Notes under the pieces: model-generated
Seen by the model: the letters and a program-made list of their open reading frames with translations, nothing else
Told to the model about the DNA's origin: nothing
The model's database searches: none
Shown: positions 1-8,230 of the stretch, in pieces
Layout of the letters: every line of letters begins with the position of its first letter
Position numbering within the stretch: the first letter of the stretch is position 1
NCBI GenBank assembly: GCA_900471815.1
Contig: UICE01000003.1
Location: forward strand, 1,015,558 to 1,079,557
DNA: 64,000 nt
Source of the DNA: Hyphomicrobiales bacterium
Lineage (GTDB): Bacteria > Pseudomonadota > Alphaproteobacteria > Rhizobiales > Rhizobiaceae
Direction of reading: 5' to 3'
Position numbers and translations under genes: made by a program

Positions 1-1
1 G

Positions 2-457
2 TATGTTGAGGACAAAGCCGTAGACTGGAACCGTGCCCTCTTCGACGAACCTTCGTTTGCAAAAGCGCTCGAAGCCTATTTCCTTATACTTGTTGCTATC
101 TATTCGGAAGGTGATGATCGCCCGCTCGGTTGCCCCATGCTCAGCGTCATAGCCGGCGAAGCTACGGCCGATCCTGTGATGAGCGCGGAACTGTCTGCCG
201 CTCTCGAACGCACCGACGCGCGGTTTCGCAATCGTATCGCGGTGGCACGCGACGACGTCCAGTTACCGCCTGAAACCGATGTAGATGCCCTCGCCGACCT
301 GCTCGCCGCCTTGCAGCACAGTCTTGCATTGCGCGCCCGTGCCGGGACAGAACAGCCGGAACTTGAGCGCATCGCACGCAACAGTGTTGCGCTGATCCTC
401 AGGTCCGCAGGCGCTATCCCGGTATCAGACTACGCTACAGTCGCCCCTAATCCTTGA
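2..457 (+). CDS. TetR/AcrR-family regulator, C-terminal part (5' end outside window)
   Basis: An open frame enters from the left edge and ends at TGA 455-457. The visible 151 residues look like the ligand-binding C-terminal half of a TetR/AcrR regulator: helical, with a short GCPMLSV turn followed by a long helix and then ALADLLAALQHSLALRAR, the usual dimer-helix pattern. The DNA-binding helix-turn-helix would lie upstream and is not in the window. The gene converges on the CMD-domain gene and overlaps its last 11 bases. By position it may control the neighbouring CMD/oxidoreductase genes, which is inference. The family call rests on the C-terminal pattern only. Confidence 0.7.
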   Translation, partial: YVEDKAVDWNRALFDEPSFAKALEAYFLILVAIYSEGDDRPLGCPMLSVIAGEATADPVMSAELSAALERTDARFRNRIAVARDDVQLPPETDVDALADLLAALQHSLALRARAGTEQPELERIARNSVALILRSAGAIPVSDYATVAPNP

Positions 458-1022
458 TCGGTTCGCCGAGGGTGTGCATCAGGCGGTTTGCCCAGCCGAA
501 GATTGCGGATGAGAGAACGAGGTCAAGAACTTCGAGTTCGTTAAGCCCAACATCCGCCAGAGCTCGCACATCGGCCGTTGTCGCCTCGGGCGGTGTCGGC
601 GATAAATGTGCTGAAAAATCAAAAATGGCTTGTAGATGCTCGTCAATCGTTGCGTTCAGCCCATCAGCGAAGATCGCGTCAATTACGTCGCTGCGTTTCG
701 TCTGGGCGGTGAACCGCGAAGCGTGGACGGCGGCACAGTAGACGCAGCGGTTAACGATGGATGCCGCAACTGCGCCCAGCTCGCGCTCGCTCGATGCCAA
801 GCCGTCTTTTCCATACATGATCAGGTTGAACAGGGGCGAGCGAACAGCAAGTGTCTCAGGATCGTGCGCCAGGGTAAGCACATAGGGCGAAATGCCCTTG
901 TTCGACGGCGTTGTCTGCATCGCCGCATGCTGCTCTTCTGTCGCGGCCGCGAAATCCACCGGGACAACATAGGGCTGCCAGCGCGGAACCGTTGTAGTAA
1001 AAGTATGGACAACCTCGCTCAT
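447..1022 (-). CDS. Alkylhydroperoxidase/CMD-domain protein (AhpD-like)
   Basis: A 191-aa carboxymuconolactone-decarboxylase-fold protein. It carries the AhpD redox signature: Glu81, then CVYCAAVH with Cys93, Cys96 and His100. Family members use this CxxC/His relay to reduce peroxides or as a disulfide relay; the physiological substrate is unknown here. The start overlaps the stop of the upstream CMD gene as ATGA at 1019-1022, so the two are translationally coupled. The pairing resembles the Avi_7169/Avi_7170-type CMD pairs named in TIGRFAMs (from memory, not searched), which tend to sit near ABC importers and flavin monooxygenases. That matches the ABC and FAD genes at 2.6-7.2 kb. Confidence 0.85.
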   Translation of the reverse strand: MSEVVHTFTTTVPRWQPYVVPVDFAAATEEQHAAMQTTPSNKGISPYVLTLAHDPETLAVRSPLFNLIMYGKDGLASSERELGAVAASIVNRCVYCAAVHASRFTAQTKRSDVIDAIFADGLNATIDEHLQAIFDFSAHLSPTPPEATTADVRALADVGLNELEVLDLVLSSAIFGWANRLMHTLGEPIKD

Positions 1023-1501
1023 CGCATTTCTCCCATCAGTTTCAAGCCTGCAAGAACACGCACCTGATAATTGACAAAGGCCGCAAGCTCCGCGAGCCGA
1101 ACGATATCGGCGTCGGTGACGCCGACCTGACGCAAAGCCTCGATATGAGCCTGCGTCGCATCTCGTGGCGCGACTGTCAGCCGGTCGGCATGGCGGACAA
1201 TCTCCGCGACACGTGGTTCGGTAACGGTGGCTTCGGGATCAGCAAGCGGGGCCGTGGCCGGTTCGTCAGCGCGCGCAACCAGGGTGTCATAATGGTCTGC
1301 GAGCGCGGCATTGCGGTTCTGCCGCGCCATTCGAGCGGCAAGTGCTGCCCTTAATCCAAGCGAAAGACCACCTGGATCACGCGGTAGGACAACGGCGTCG
1401 TGCGCTGCTTCACTGAGGCGCAATATTTCCGCGCGTTTCTCCATAGCGTCCGCCAGGGCGGTGCCCGGCCTGACGGAGGCAAGGGTTTCGATGAGTGTCA
1501 A
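1019..1501 (-). CDS. CMD-domain protein, partner of the AhpD-like gene
   Basis: A 160-aa helical protein, first gene of the two-gene minus-strand unit. It has the CMD-domain helical pattern (HIEALRQVGVTDADIVRLAE, then FVNYQVRVLAGLKLMGE) but lacks the CxxC pair, so it cannot use the AhpD cysteine chemistry. It may be a structural or regulatory partner of the next protein. Start ATG 1501 is followed by LIETLASVRPG. The 170-bp gap to the divergent LysR gene holds TTATCATG repeats that could be operators. The Avi_7170-type assignment is from memory of the family layout. Confidence 0.75.
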   Translation of the reverse strand: MTLIETLASVRPGTALADAMEKRAEILRLSEAAHDAVVLPRDPGGLSLGLRAALAARMARQNRNAALADHYDTLVARADEPATAPLADPEATVTEPRVAEIVRHADRLTVAPRDATQAHIEALRQVGVTDADIVRLAELAAFVNYQVRVLAGLKLMGEMR

Positions 1502-1553
1502 AACTAGCTCCTCATATTGATGGCTGGTGTGCCATGTAATTAGGCACGACCTG

Positions 1554-1577
1554 TTATCATGTCAATTTATCATGATA
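1554..1577. promoter_or_regulatory. TTATCATG direct repeat and palindrome between divergent genes
   Basis: TTATCATG occurs at 1554-1561 and again at 1567-1574, 13 bp apart, and the second copy is the left half of the perfect palindrome TATCATGATA (1568-1577). The element lies in the AT-rich gap between the divergent CMD gene (start 1501) and lysR gene (start 1672). It is a candidate operator for the LysR or TetR regulator; which protein binds is not known. Confidence 0.4.
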
Positions 1578-1671
1578 CATCGCTAATGATGCGGAATAAT
1601 AATCCAATTTCGTGACTAAATTGAGCATCATTATACTGTACGTGCATTGAGATGGGTGCTTAATATAAAAT

Positions 1672-2661
1672 ATGCATTCTAGATTATTTGACATTCGGCA
1701 ACTTGAAGCATTCGCAGCAGTCATGTCCGCTGGTAGCGTGACCGGGGCAGCGAGGCTCCTTGGCCGCTCGCAACCTGCCGTCAGCAGATTGATTCAAGAT
1801 CTAGAAGCCGATCTAGGCTACGCACTGCTCCATCGCAGTGGACCGCGCATCACGCCGACGTCGCGAGGCTTGCAGTTTCATGCGGAAGTCGAACGCCACC
1901 TTGCCAGCCTGACGCATATCCGCGAGCGGGCAAACGCTATTGGTCTTGATGAGCCAATCTCGCTCACCATCGCCGCCACGCCCTCGCTTGCAGCTGGCGT
2001 TCTTCCGCGGGCACTTGCGGCTGTCTCGCCGGATCTCATTCCTCGCCATCTCCATATCCAGGCATTGGCTGCCGAAAATGTAGTGCAGGCCGTTCTCGCC
2101 CGCTCGGCGGACTTCGGCATTGCCAGTCTCCCTTTGGAACATCCGGGCCTGGATGTGCACTGGATTGCCGATGCGCCATGCGTCGTCGCTCTTGCCGTAG
2201 ACGATCCTCTCGCAGGAAATGACGTGGTGCGTCTCGCCGATCTTGCCGAGCGCCGTATCATCACTTTGGCCAATCCGTTCCGATTGCGCCATCGCATTGA
2301 CGAAGCTTTGGCGCGGGCGGGCGTCGCGCCGCAGCGGATTATCGACGTTAATTCCTCCATGACGGCACTCACGATGGTCCGCGTCGGACTTGGGGTGGCG
2401 CTCGTTGAACCAGCGACCGTTGTTGGCGTGCCGCTGGAGGGGATCGTGATGCGAACACTCGACCAAACTATCCCCTTTCTGTTCGGCGCGATCTCGCCTG
2501 CCGCACATCCGCTGAGCCCGACCGTCGCCGCCGTGATTGACGCTGCCCGTGCCGTCGCACTGGCCATGCCTGGCTGCCGCCTGCGCGAGTTGGGTGGCGA
2601 CGGGGCATTGGCCGAAGCCATCTATGGAAATAGCATAGTGCCGGAAGGAACGCTGTCATGA
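1672..2661 (+). CDS. LysR-family transcriptional regulator
   Basis: A 329-aa LysR-type regulator. The N-terminal winged helix-turn-helix is clear (about residues 5-65: FDIRQLEAFAAVMSAGSVT, then AARLLGRSQPAVSRLIQDLE), followed by a periplasmic-binding-like effector domain from about residue 95. It is divergent from the CMD pair and its stop overlaps the start of the FAD oxidoreductase as ATGA (2658-2661). It is thus the first gene of a unit that continues into the ABC importer, which suggests it senses the imported or oxidised compound. The effector is unknown. Confidence 0.92.
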   Translation: MHSRLFDIRQLEAFAAVMSAGSVTGAARLLGRSQPAVSRLIQDLEADLGYALLHRSGPRITPTSRGLQFHAEVERHLASLTHIRERANAIGLDEPISLTIAATPSLAAGVLPRALAAVSPDLIPRHLHIQALAAENVVQAVLARSADFGIASLPLEHPGLDVHWIADAPCVVALAVDDPLAGNDVVRLADLAERRIITLANPFRLRHRIDEALARAGVAPQRIIDVNSSMTALTMVRVGLGVALVEPATVVGVPLEGIVMRTLDQTIPFLFGAISPAAHPLSPTVAAVIDAARAVALAMPGCRLRELGGDGALAEAIYGNSIVPEGTLS

Positions 2662-4139
2662 GCGAGCCTTCCATTTTGCCAACCGGCCTCGACGCATTGG
2701 AGGCACGCCTGCGGCAAGATCTTGCCTGGCTGGAGCTACCTGCCAAGTCCTGGGTTCCCCCGCGCATGGCAAATGGCAAAGCAGTTGTCGATGTCGTCAT
2801 CATCGGCGGCGGCATGGCTGGCCTTGTCGCCTCCGGTATGCTCAAACGGCTCGGCGTTGCCAACCACATCGTTCTCGACAAGGCACCTGCTGGACAAGAG
2901 GGGCCGTGGATCACGTTTGCGCGCATGCGCACCTTGCGCTCACCCAAGCAATTGACCGGACCCGCCATGGGGCTGCCTGCCCTCACTTTCCGGGCATATT
3001 ATGAGGCACGCTATGGTATTGAGGCCTGGGCTGCTCTCGACCGGGCGCCGCGCGAAATCTGGATGGACTATCTGATCTGGTATCGCCGGGTGCTTGAACT
3101 GCCGGTCCGCAACAATATCTCGGTGGATGCAATTCTTCCGCGCGACGACGGCATGCTCGATCTGATTTGCCAGCAAGACGGCCGCACCGAAACGATAATC
3201 GCCCGCCATGTGGTACTCGCGACAGGTCGAGATGGTCTGGGCGGTCCATATGTGCCCCCTATCGCCGACGGCATTGAACGGAAATTCTGGGCTCATACCG
3301 CCGATGAGATTGATTTCGCGGCGCTGAAAAACAAGCGTGTCGGGGTTATAGGCGCTGGCGCATCGGCGATGGACAATGCTGCGACAGCGCTTGAAGCTGG
3401 GGCGGGACGCCTGGACATGTTTGTGCGCCGCAAGGAACTGCCACGGATCAACAAGTTCACCGGCATTGGCAGCCAAGGGGTTGTGCACGGATTTGTGGGC
3501 CTTCCGGATGAGTGGAAGTGGCGATTCCTGGACTATACGATGGGCCAGCAGACGCCGCCGCCCCGCCCGAGTGTTCTGCGGGTCAGCGCGTTCGCGCAAG
3601 CTCATCTTCACCTGGGAAGCCCCATCACCTCGTTGGAGCACCACGGAGACCATATCGTGGTGGTGACTCCGAAAGGGCGTTATCCCCTCGACTTCCTGAT
3701 TTTCGGGACCGGCTTCAGGATCGACGTGATCAATCGGTCGGAACTTGCTGCGGTCGCACCGTCTATCCGCTTGTGGCGCGACAGGTTCCCCGTCCCGGCA
3801 GATATGCAAAACAACGAGCTGCAGGCGTCGCCCGATCTTGGAGAAGCATTCGAATTCCTCGAAAAAGAACCCGGTGCATGCCCGGCCCTGTCAAAGATTC
3901 ACTGCTTTAATTTCCCGGCGACCCTGAGCCACGGCAAGCTCACGGGCGACATTCCCGCAGTCAGCGAGGGCGCCGATCGTCTCGCGCGCGGCATCGTAAA
4001 GGCGCTCTTCGTCGAAGATCGCGAGCGTCACTTCGCTGATCTTCAGGCGTTCGACACACCCGAACTAAATGGAGACGAGTGGGTCGACAGCGAAACCCCG
4101 ACGAATTGTGCAACACCTTCCGAAAGGACATTGATCTGA
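2658..4139 (+). CDS. FAD/NAD(P)-binding oxidoreductase (flavin monooxygenase-like)
   Basis: A 493-aa two-dinucleotide-fold flavoprotein. The FAD-binding glycine motif is at residues 50-55 (GGGMAG after VVIIG) and a second, NAD(P)H-binding motif (VIGAGASAMDNAA) is near residue 230. The arrangement is that of flavin-containing monooxygenases and thioredoxin-reductase-like oxidoreductases. The start is coupled to lysR, and one base separates its stop from the ABC ATPase, so regulator, enzyme and importer are one unit. Oxidation of the imported amino-acid-like compound is a reasonable inference; the substrate cannot be read from sequence. Confidence 0.85.
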   Translation: MSEPSILPTGLDALEARLRQDLAWLELPAKSWVPPRMANGKAVVDVVIIGGGMAGLVASGMLKRLGVANHIVLDKAPAGQEGPWITFARMRTLRSPKQLTGPAMGLPALTFRAYYEARYGIEAWAALDRAPREIWMDYLIWYRRVLELPVRNNISVDAILPRDDGMLDLICQQDGRTETIIARHVVLATGRDGLGGPYVPPIADGIERKFWAHTADEIDFAALKNKRVGVIGAGASAMDNAATALEAGAGRLDMFVRRKELPRINKFTGIGSQGVVHGFVGLPDEWKWRFLDYTMGQQTPPPRPSVLRVSAFAQAHLHLGSPITSLEHHGDHIVVVTPKGRYPLDFLIFGTGFRIDVINRSELAAVAPSIRLWRDRFPVPADMQNNELQASPDLGEAFEFLEKEPGACPALSKIHCFNFPATLSHGKLTGDIPAVSEGADRLARGIVKALFVEDRERHFADLQAFDTPELNGDEWVDSETPTNCATPSERTLI

Positions 4140-4140
4140 A

Positions 4141-4878
4141 ATGCTTGAGCTCAAGAACCTAAAGCTGTCCTACGGAAAGACGCAGGTCCTCAATGGCGTT
4201 GATCTCGTTGTCAATCGCGGGGACGTGGTTTCGATCATCGGCCCCAGCGGCACCGGCAAGACCACGCTCCTGAAGTGCATCAATTATCTGGCAAAGCCGG
4301 CATCCGGCACAATCGCCTTTGATCAGATCCGCATGGACTATGAAAAACCGGATAAAAACGCGATCCAGGCGATCCGGCTTCGCACGGCCATGGTTTTTCA
4401 GCAGTTCAATGTCTTCAAGAACATGACGGTCATCCAGAATGTGATGGACCCGCTCATAGTTGTACAGCGAAAGTCAAAAGACGAAGCTCATGCCATTGCG
4501 CTGCAAGAGCTTGACCGTGTGGGCCTGTCCGACAAGATCGACAGCTATCCATCCCAGCTTTCAGGCGGGCAACTTCAGCGGACCGGCATTGCGCGCGCGC
4601 TCGCCGTCAAGCCGGATGTCATGCTGTTCGATGAACCAACGTCATCACTCGATCCTGAGCTTGTCGGCGAAGTTCTCAAGGTTATTCGTGACGTCACATC
4701 GTCTGGAATCACCTCGCTCCTTGTCACCCATGAAATGCAGTTCGCCAAGAATGTCTCGAACCGCATCGTGTTTATGGATCGCGGCGTCGTCGCATCTCAA
4801 GGTAGTCCGTCCGAAATTTTTGACGCTCCGTCAAATCCGCGTCTTACGCAATTTCTCAACTCTGAACACGCCTTTTAA
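4141..4878 (+). CDS. Polar amino acid-type ABC transporter, ATP-binding protein
   Basis: A 245-aa ABC ATPase of the GlnQ/HisP type. Walker A GPSGTGKT is at residues 34-41, the signature is LSGGQLQRTGIARAL, and Walker B is VMLFDEPTSSLD, followed by the H-loop in LLVTHEMQFA. Length is normal for the family. It powers the importer formed with the next three genes and sits one base after the FAD oxidoreductase gene. The transported compound is probably an amino acid or derivative, by family. Confidence 0.93.
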   Translation: MLELKNLKLSYGKTQVLNGVDLVVNRGDVVSIIGPSGTGKTTLLKCINYLAKPASGTIAFDQIRMDYEKPDKNAIQAIRLRTAMVFQQFNVFKNMTVIQNVMDPLIVVQRKSKDEAHAIALQELDRVGLSDKIDSYPSQLSGGQLQRTGIARALAVKPDVMLFDEPTSSLDPELVGEVLKVIRDVTSSGITSLLVTHEMQFAKNVSNRIVFMDRGVVASQGSPSEIFDAPSNPRLTQFLNSEHAF

Positions 4879-4895
4879 AGAAAGGATACCCCGAT

Positions 4896-5720
4896 ATGTC
4901 TTCATTCCAATCAATCTCGCGTAGAGCCTTTGGCCTTGCCGTAGCTGGCGTCGCAATTGCCGTCGTTACCACTGGCGCAGCTCTTGCCCAGGATGTTCGT
5001 ACGATAAAGATCGCCACCGCAGCGGAATCCAAGCCGCTGTCCTGGGGTGCAATCGGCGTCGAGCCGCAGGGTTACGAACCTGATGTGCTCAAGGCGATCA
5101 ATGCCAAGCTGCCTCAATACAAGTTCGTCATGGAAGGCGCTGCAGACATTGCGCAAGAGACCGGCCTTGTCACCGGCAAGTACGATATCGCGACCGGCGG
5201 CTACTACCGGGCGCCCGCTCGCGAAAAGCAGTTCCTCATCCCTGAAAGCCCAATCGGCGCAAGCCTGATTAAGATCTACAGCCGTAAGGACAGCGGCATC
5301 AACGAGATGAAAGATCTGGTCGGCAAGAAGATCGTGCCCGTCACAGCTGGCGGCGGCATCTACAAGTTTGCCACGGCGTGGCAGGAAAAGAACCCCGACA
5401 CCAAGATCGAGATCACCGCATCCAGTGCAGGCATCCCTTATCCTGACCGTCTGAAAGAAGTCGAGAACGGCAAGTATGATGCCCTCGTCCTGCCTTCCAA
5501 TCTCGGTGAGCAGACTGTGATCGACCAACAGAAGCTCAACATCAAGGCGAGCGAACCAGTTGCGATCAACAGCACCTTTATCCTGATCCATCGCTCCGAA
5601 GAAAATCAGGCTCTCTCCGATGGCATCGACAAGGCTTTGAAGGAGCTCAAGGCGGACGGCACACTCGCCAAGCTGTCGCAGAAATGGTTCGGCGAAGACA
5701 TCACCACCTACATGAAATAA
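4896..5720 (+). CDS. Amino acid-type ABC transporter, periplasmic binding protein
   Basis: A 274-aa family-3 solute-binding protein. The N-terminus has a signal sequence with adjacent arginines (SRRAFGLAVAG), a hydrophobic core and a likely cleavage after ALA near residue 32. The twin arginine could mean Tat export, but a Sec signal is equally possible. The mature part follows the type II binding-protein pattern (IKIATAAESKPLSWG near the start, GKYDIATGG in the middle). It follows the ATPase by 17 bp and precedes two permeases. Confidence 0.9.
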   Translation: MSSFQSISRRAFGLAVAGVAIAVVTTGAALAQDVRTIKIATAAESKPLSWGAIGVEPQGYEPDVLKAINAKLPQYKFVMEGAADIAQETGLVTGKYDIATGGYYRAPAREKQFLIPESPIGASLIKIYSRKDSGINEMKDLVGKKIVPVTAGGGIYKFATAWQEKNPDTKIEITASSAGIPYPDRLKEVENGKYDALVLPSNLGEQTVIDQQKLNIKASEPVAINSTFILIHRSEENQALSDGIDKALKELKADGTLAKLSQKWFGEDITTYMK

Positions 5721-5766
5721 CGCCGCGCCTGACGGTCAAAGCCCAAACTGAAAGAAGGAGTGCAAG

Positions 5767-6474
5767 GTGGATCTTTCGATAATGGTTCCCGAGTTGTTGA
5801 AGGCATTGCCGCTGACGCTCGCGATAACATTCACGGCCATGATCGTCGGCTTCTGCCTGGCGTTGATCGCAACGACGTTCCGGGTGCGCAGGATACCAGT
5901 GATCAGCCAACTGGCTGACATTTACGTGTCCTATGCCCGGAGCGTCCCTGTGGTGCTCCAGTTGTTCGTAGCGTTTTACGGGCTTCCTCTGGTGGTAGCC
6001 CTATTCGAGGTTGAGGATTTCGTGTCACCGAACGTCGCTGCGATTGTCGGTCTCAGCCTCTATCACGGAGGTTATCTGTCGGAGGTCCTGCGTCCAGCCT
6101 ACCTCGCCATTGACCGGGGCCAGCATGACGCAGCCGACAGTCTCGGCTACACATTTCTAAAGAAGCTTTTGCGCGTCGTCGGCCCGCAGGCTATCCACAT
6201 CGCCCTGCCCGGCTACGGCAATGCCATCATCTATCTCATCCATAACGTGGCACTGGTCATGTATATCGGCGCGGCTGATGTGATGGCGACGGCGCACCTT
6301 GTCATGGAGCGGGACTACAACCAGTACCAGTTCGAAACCTACCTCGTGCTGGCGGTAATTTATTCGCTCTTATGCCTGGTGGCATGGCTGATTGTACGCT
6401 TTTTTGAAGCGCGAAACGCAAAGTTCACCTCCAACACCACGCCGGCCGCAGCCACACTGATGCCAAGCGTCTGA
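5767..6474 (+). CDS. Amino acid-type ABC transporter permease (first)
   Basis: A 235-aa inner-membrane permease of the HisM/GlnP type, with hydrophobic segments and the conserved cytoplasmic EAA-like loop (AADSLGYTFLKKLLRVVGPQ) that contacts the ATPase. Translation starts at GTG 5767, supported by an AAGGAG ribosome site at about 5754-5759. It forms a heterodimer with the next permease. It lies 46 bp after the binding protein, the largest gap in the unit. Confidence 0.9.
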   Translation: MDLSIMVPELLKALPLTLAITFTAMIVGFCLALIATTFRVRRIPVISQLADIYVSYARSVPVVLQLFVAFYGLPLVVALFEVEDFVSPNVAAIVGLSLYHGGYLSEVLRPAYLAIDRGQHDAADSLGYTFLKKLLRVVGPQAIHIALPGYGNAIIYLIHNVALVMYIGAADVMATAHLVMERDYNQYQFETYLVLAVIYSLLCLVAWLIVRFFEARNAKFTSNTTPAAATLMPSV

Positions 6475-6493
6475 TTGAAGAGAAGTTCATCAC

Positions 6494-7186
6494 ATGTTCG
6501 CTTCCGAAGTCCTCCTCCCCGATCTGTACGACATTCTTGGCGCTGTTCCCGTTACACTCGGCATGGCCCTGATCATCTTTGTTTGCTCAACGATTATCGG
6601 CAGTTTGTTCGCGATGATCGAATACCGACGGATTCCCGTACTGCGTGAAATTGTGGTCGCCTATAAGGTCGCTTTCAAGGGTGTCCCAATGGTTATCGTG
6701 ATCTTCCTCGCCTATTACGGGCTCCCGCCAGCCACGCGTTTCCTCGCTTCCCTTGTCGGATTAGATTACAATGGCCATGCAACTCCGAACTGGGTGACGC
6801 TCATTGTCGCCTTGACCGCTTGTGTTGCAGCATTTCAGGCGGAGGTCGTGAAGGGTGCGCTGAATTCTTTTGACACTGGCCAAGCTGATGCGGCCTACTC
6901 GTTGGGCTACAAGAAGAGCCAGGTGTTTCGGCGTGTCATGCTTCCGCAAGTGATTGTTGCGGCCATCCCGGACCTTGCCAATTCAATCATGGTGATCATG
7001 AAGGCGCTATCCCTGGGGTTTGCAATCGAGGTTGTCGATATTTTCGCCCAATCACAATTGAGCGCTGCGCTGAATTTCTATTATCTGGAAGCGTTTCTCA
7101 TCGCCGTCGTGGTTTACATGGTCATTGCCTATATCGTCACATATGCAGCAGACCGAATGGAACGTGCCCTTAGGGTTTGGGCGTAG
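6494..7186 (+). CDS. Amino acid-type ABC transporter permease (second)
   Basis: A 230-aa permease paired with the preceding one. It has the EAA-type loop (AAYSLGYKKSQVFRRVMLPQ) and several membrane spans. It closes the regulator-oxidoreductase-importer unit and converges on a LysR gene with only 10 bp between stops. No clear Rho-independent terminator is visible there, so read-through or antisense overlap at the 3' ends is possible. Confidence 0.9.
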   Translation: MFASEVLLPDLYDILGAVPVTLGMALIIFVCSTIIGSLFAMIEYRRIPVLREIVVAYKVAFKGVPMVIVIFLAYYGLPPATRFLASLVGLDYNGHATPNWVTLIVALTACVAAFQAEVVKGALNSFDTGQADAAYSLGYKKSQVFRRVMLPQVIVAAIPDLANSIMVIMKALSLGFAIEVVDIFAQSQLSAALNFYYLEAFLIAVVVYMVIAYIVTYAADRMERALRVWA

Positions 7187-7196
7187 CGACCAAAGA

Positions 7197-8126
7197 TTAC
7201 AAGGTGGAGGGTGTTACGCTTTCGCGCATGCGCTGACGCTCTGCGACCACCAGCATGTCCAGAAATGCTTTGACCTTGGCGGGGCGAAACCGGGCGGCAG
7301 GAAATACGGCATGAATACCTCCTTGCGGCAATGACCATTCCGGGAAAAGTCGTACGAGTTTTCCAGCTTGCATATCGGCCTTGGCCAAGTAGTCGGGAAA
7401 AACCGAGACTCCAATTCCTGCCAGCGTGCAGGCATAGGCTGACGGTGTCTTGTCCGCCATCATGATGGGACGAATTTCAACGGTCAAAGCTTCCGTTTGT
7501 CCGCGTGAAAACGTCCAGCGAAAAGGGTTCTTCAAAGCCCCATTGGCGATCCATGGTAGGTTGCACGCGTCTGCTGGGGTTAAGTCAGCTGGAATGCGAG
7601 CGGCAACAGACGGTGTTGCGGCAAGTATCTGTTCAAACGTGCCGATCCGACGTGCCTGATGACTGGTATCGGTTAGCCATCCGACTCGAATCGATAAGTC
7701 GATTTGGTCAGCCATCAGATCGCTCACGCTGTCGTCGAAGATCACGTCGACCCGCATCTGCGGATATGCCTGCATATACGATGCAATCGTGGGTGCTACG
7801 ACAGCCGTGCCATAGTCGAGCGGGGCCGTTAACGTCAGCGTTCCTGAAGGTTCCGTGCTACGAAGCGACAATTCCCCGTAGGCGGCTTCCGCCTCTCTTA
7901 AGATGAGTATGCAACGCTTATAGAACAGATTGCCCTCTTCGGTTGCATGTAGACGGCGTGTCGTACGCAAAAGCAGCGTTACGCCCAGTTCCTCCTCAAG
8001 GCGCGCGATTTGATGACTGACGACCGCCTTGGCGACGCCGAGACGATCAGCAGCCACTGTGAATGAGCCCGCTTCGATAACCGAGGTAAAGAAGATGAGC
8101 CGGTTCAGATTGAGAAGATCACGCAT
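7197..8126 (-). CDS. LysR-family transcriptional regulator
   Basis: A 309-aa LysR regulator with a typical N-terminal helix-turn-helix (LLNLNRLIFFTSVIEAGSFT, then AADRLGVAKAVVSHQIARLE) and an effector domain from about residue 90. It is divergent from the MBL-fold gene at 8231, with 104 bp between them, the usual arrangement for a LysR regulator and its target. Control of the MBL-fold gene is therefore likely, but inferred. Confidence 0.92.
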   Translation of the reverse strand: MRDLLNLNRLIFFTSVIEAGSFTVAADRLGVAKAVVSHQIARLEEELGVTLLLRTTRRLHATEEGNLFYKRCILILREAEAAYGELSLRSTEPSGTLTLTAPLDYGTAVVAPTIASYMQAYPQMRVDVIFDDSVSDLMADQIDLSIRVGWLTDTSHQARRIGTFEQILAATPSVAARIPADLTPADACNLPWIANGALKNPFRWTFSRGQTEALTVEIRPIMMADKTPSAYACTLAGIGVSVFPDYLAKADMQAGKLVRLFPEWSLPQGGIHAVFPAARFRPAKVKAFLDMLVVAERQRMRESVTPSTL

Positions 8127-8230
8127 GTTTGTCTCATTAAATCGTACAGTCTGTATGATTGATTGATATTTATTACCGCATCAAGGCGTGAAATAAAGCA
8201 GAAAGAGAAATCAGCCTCGGGAAACATCTC

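Noticed and set aside
2468-2986. 172-aa minus-strand frame over the lysR/FAD junction
   Set aside because: Shadow of two well-supported plus-strand genes.
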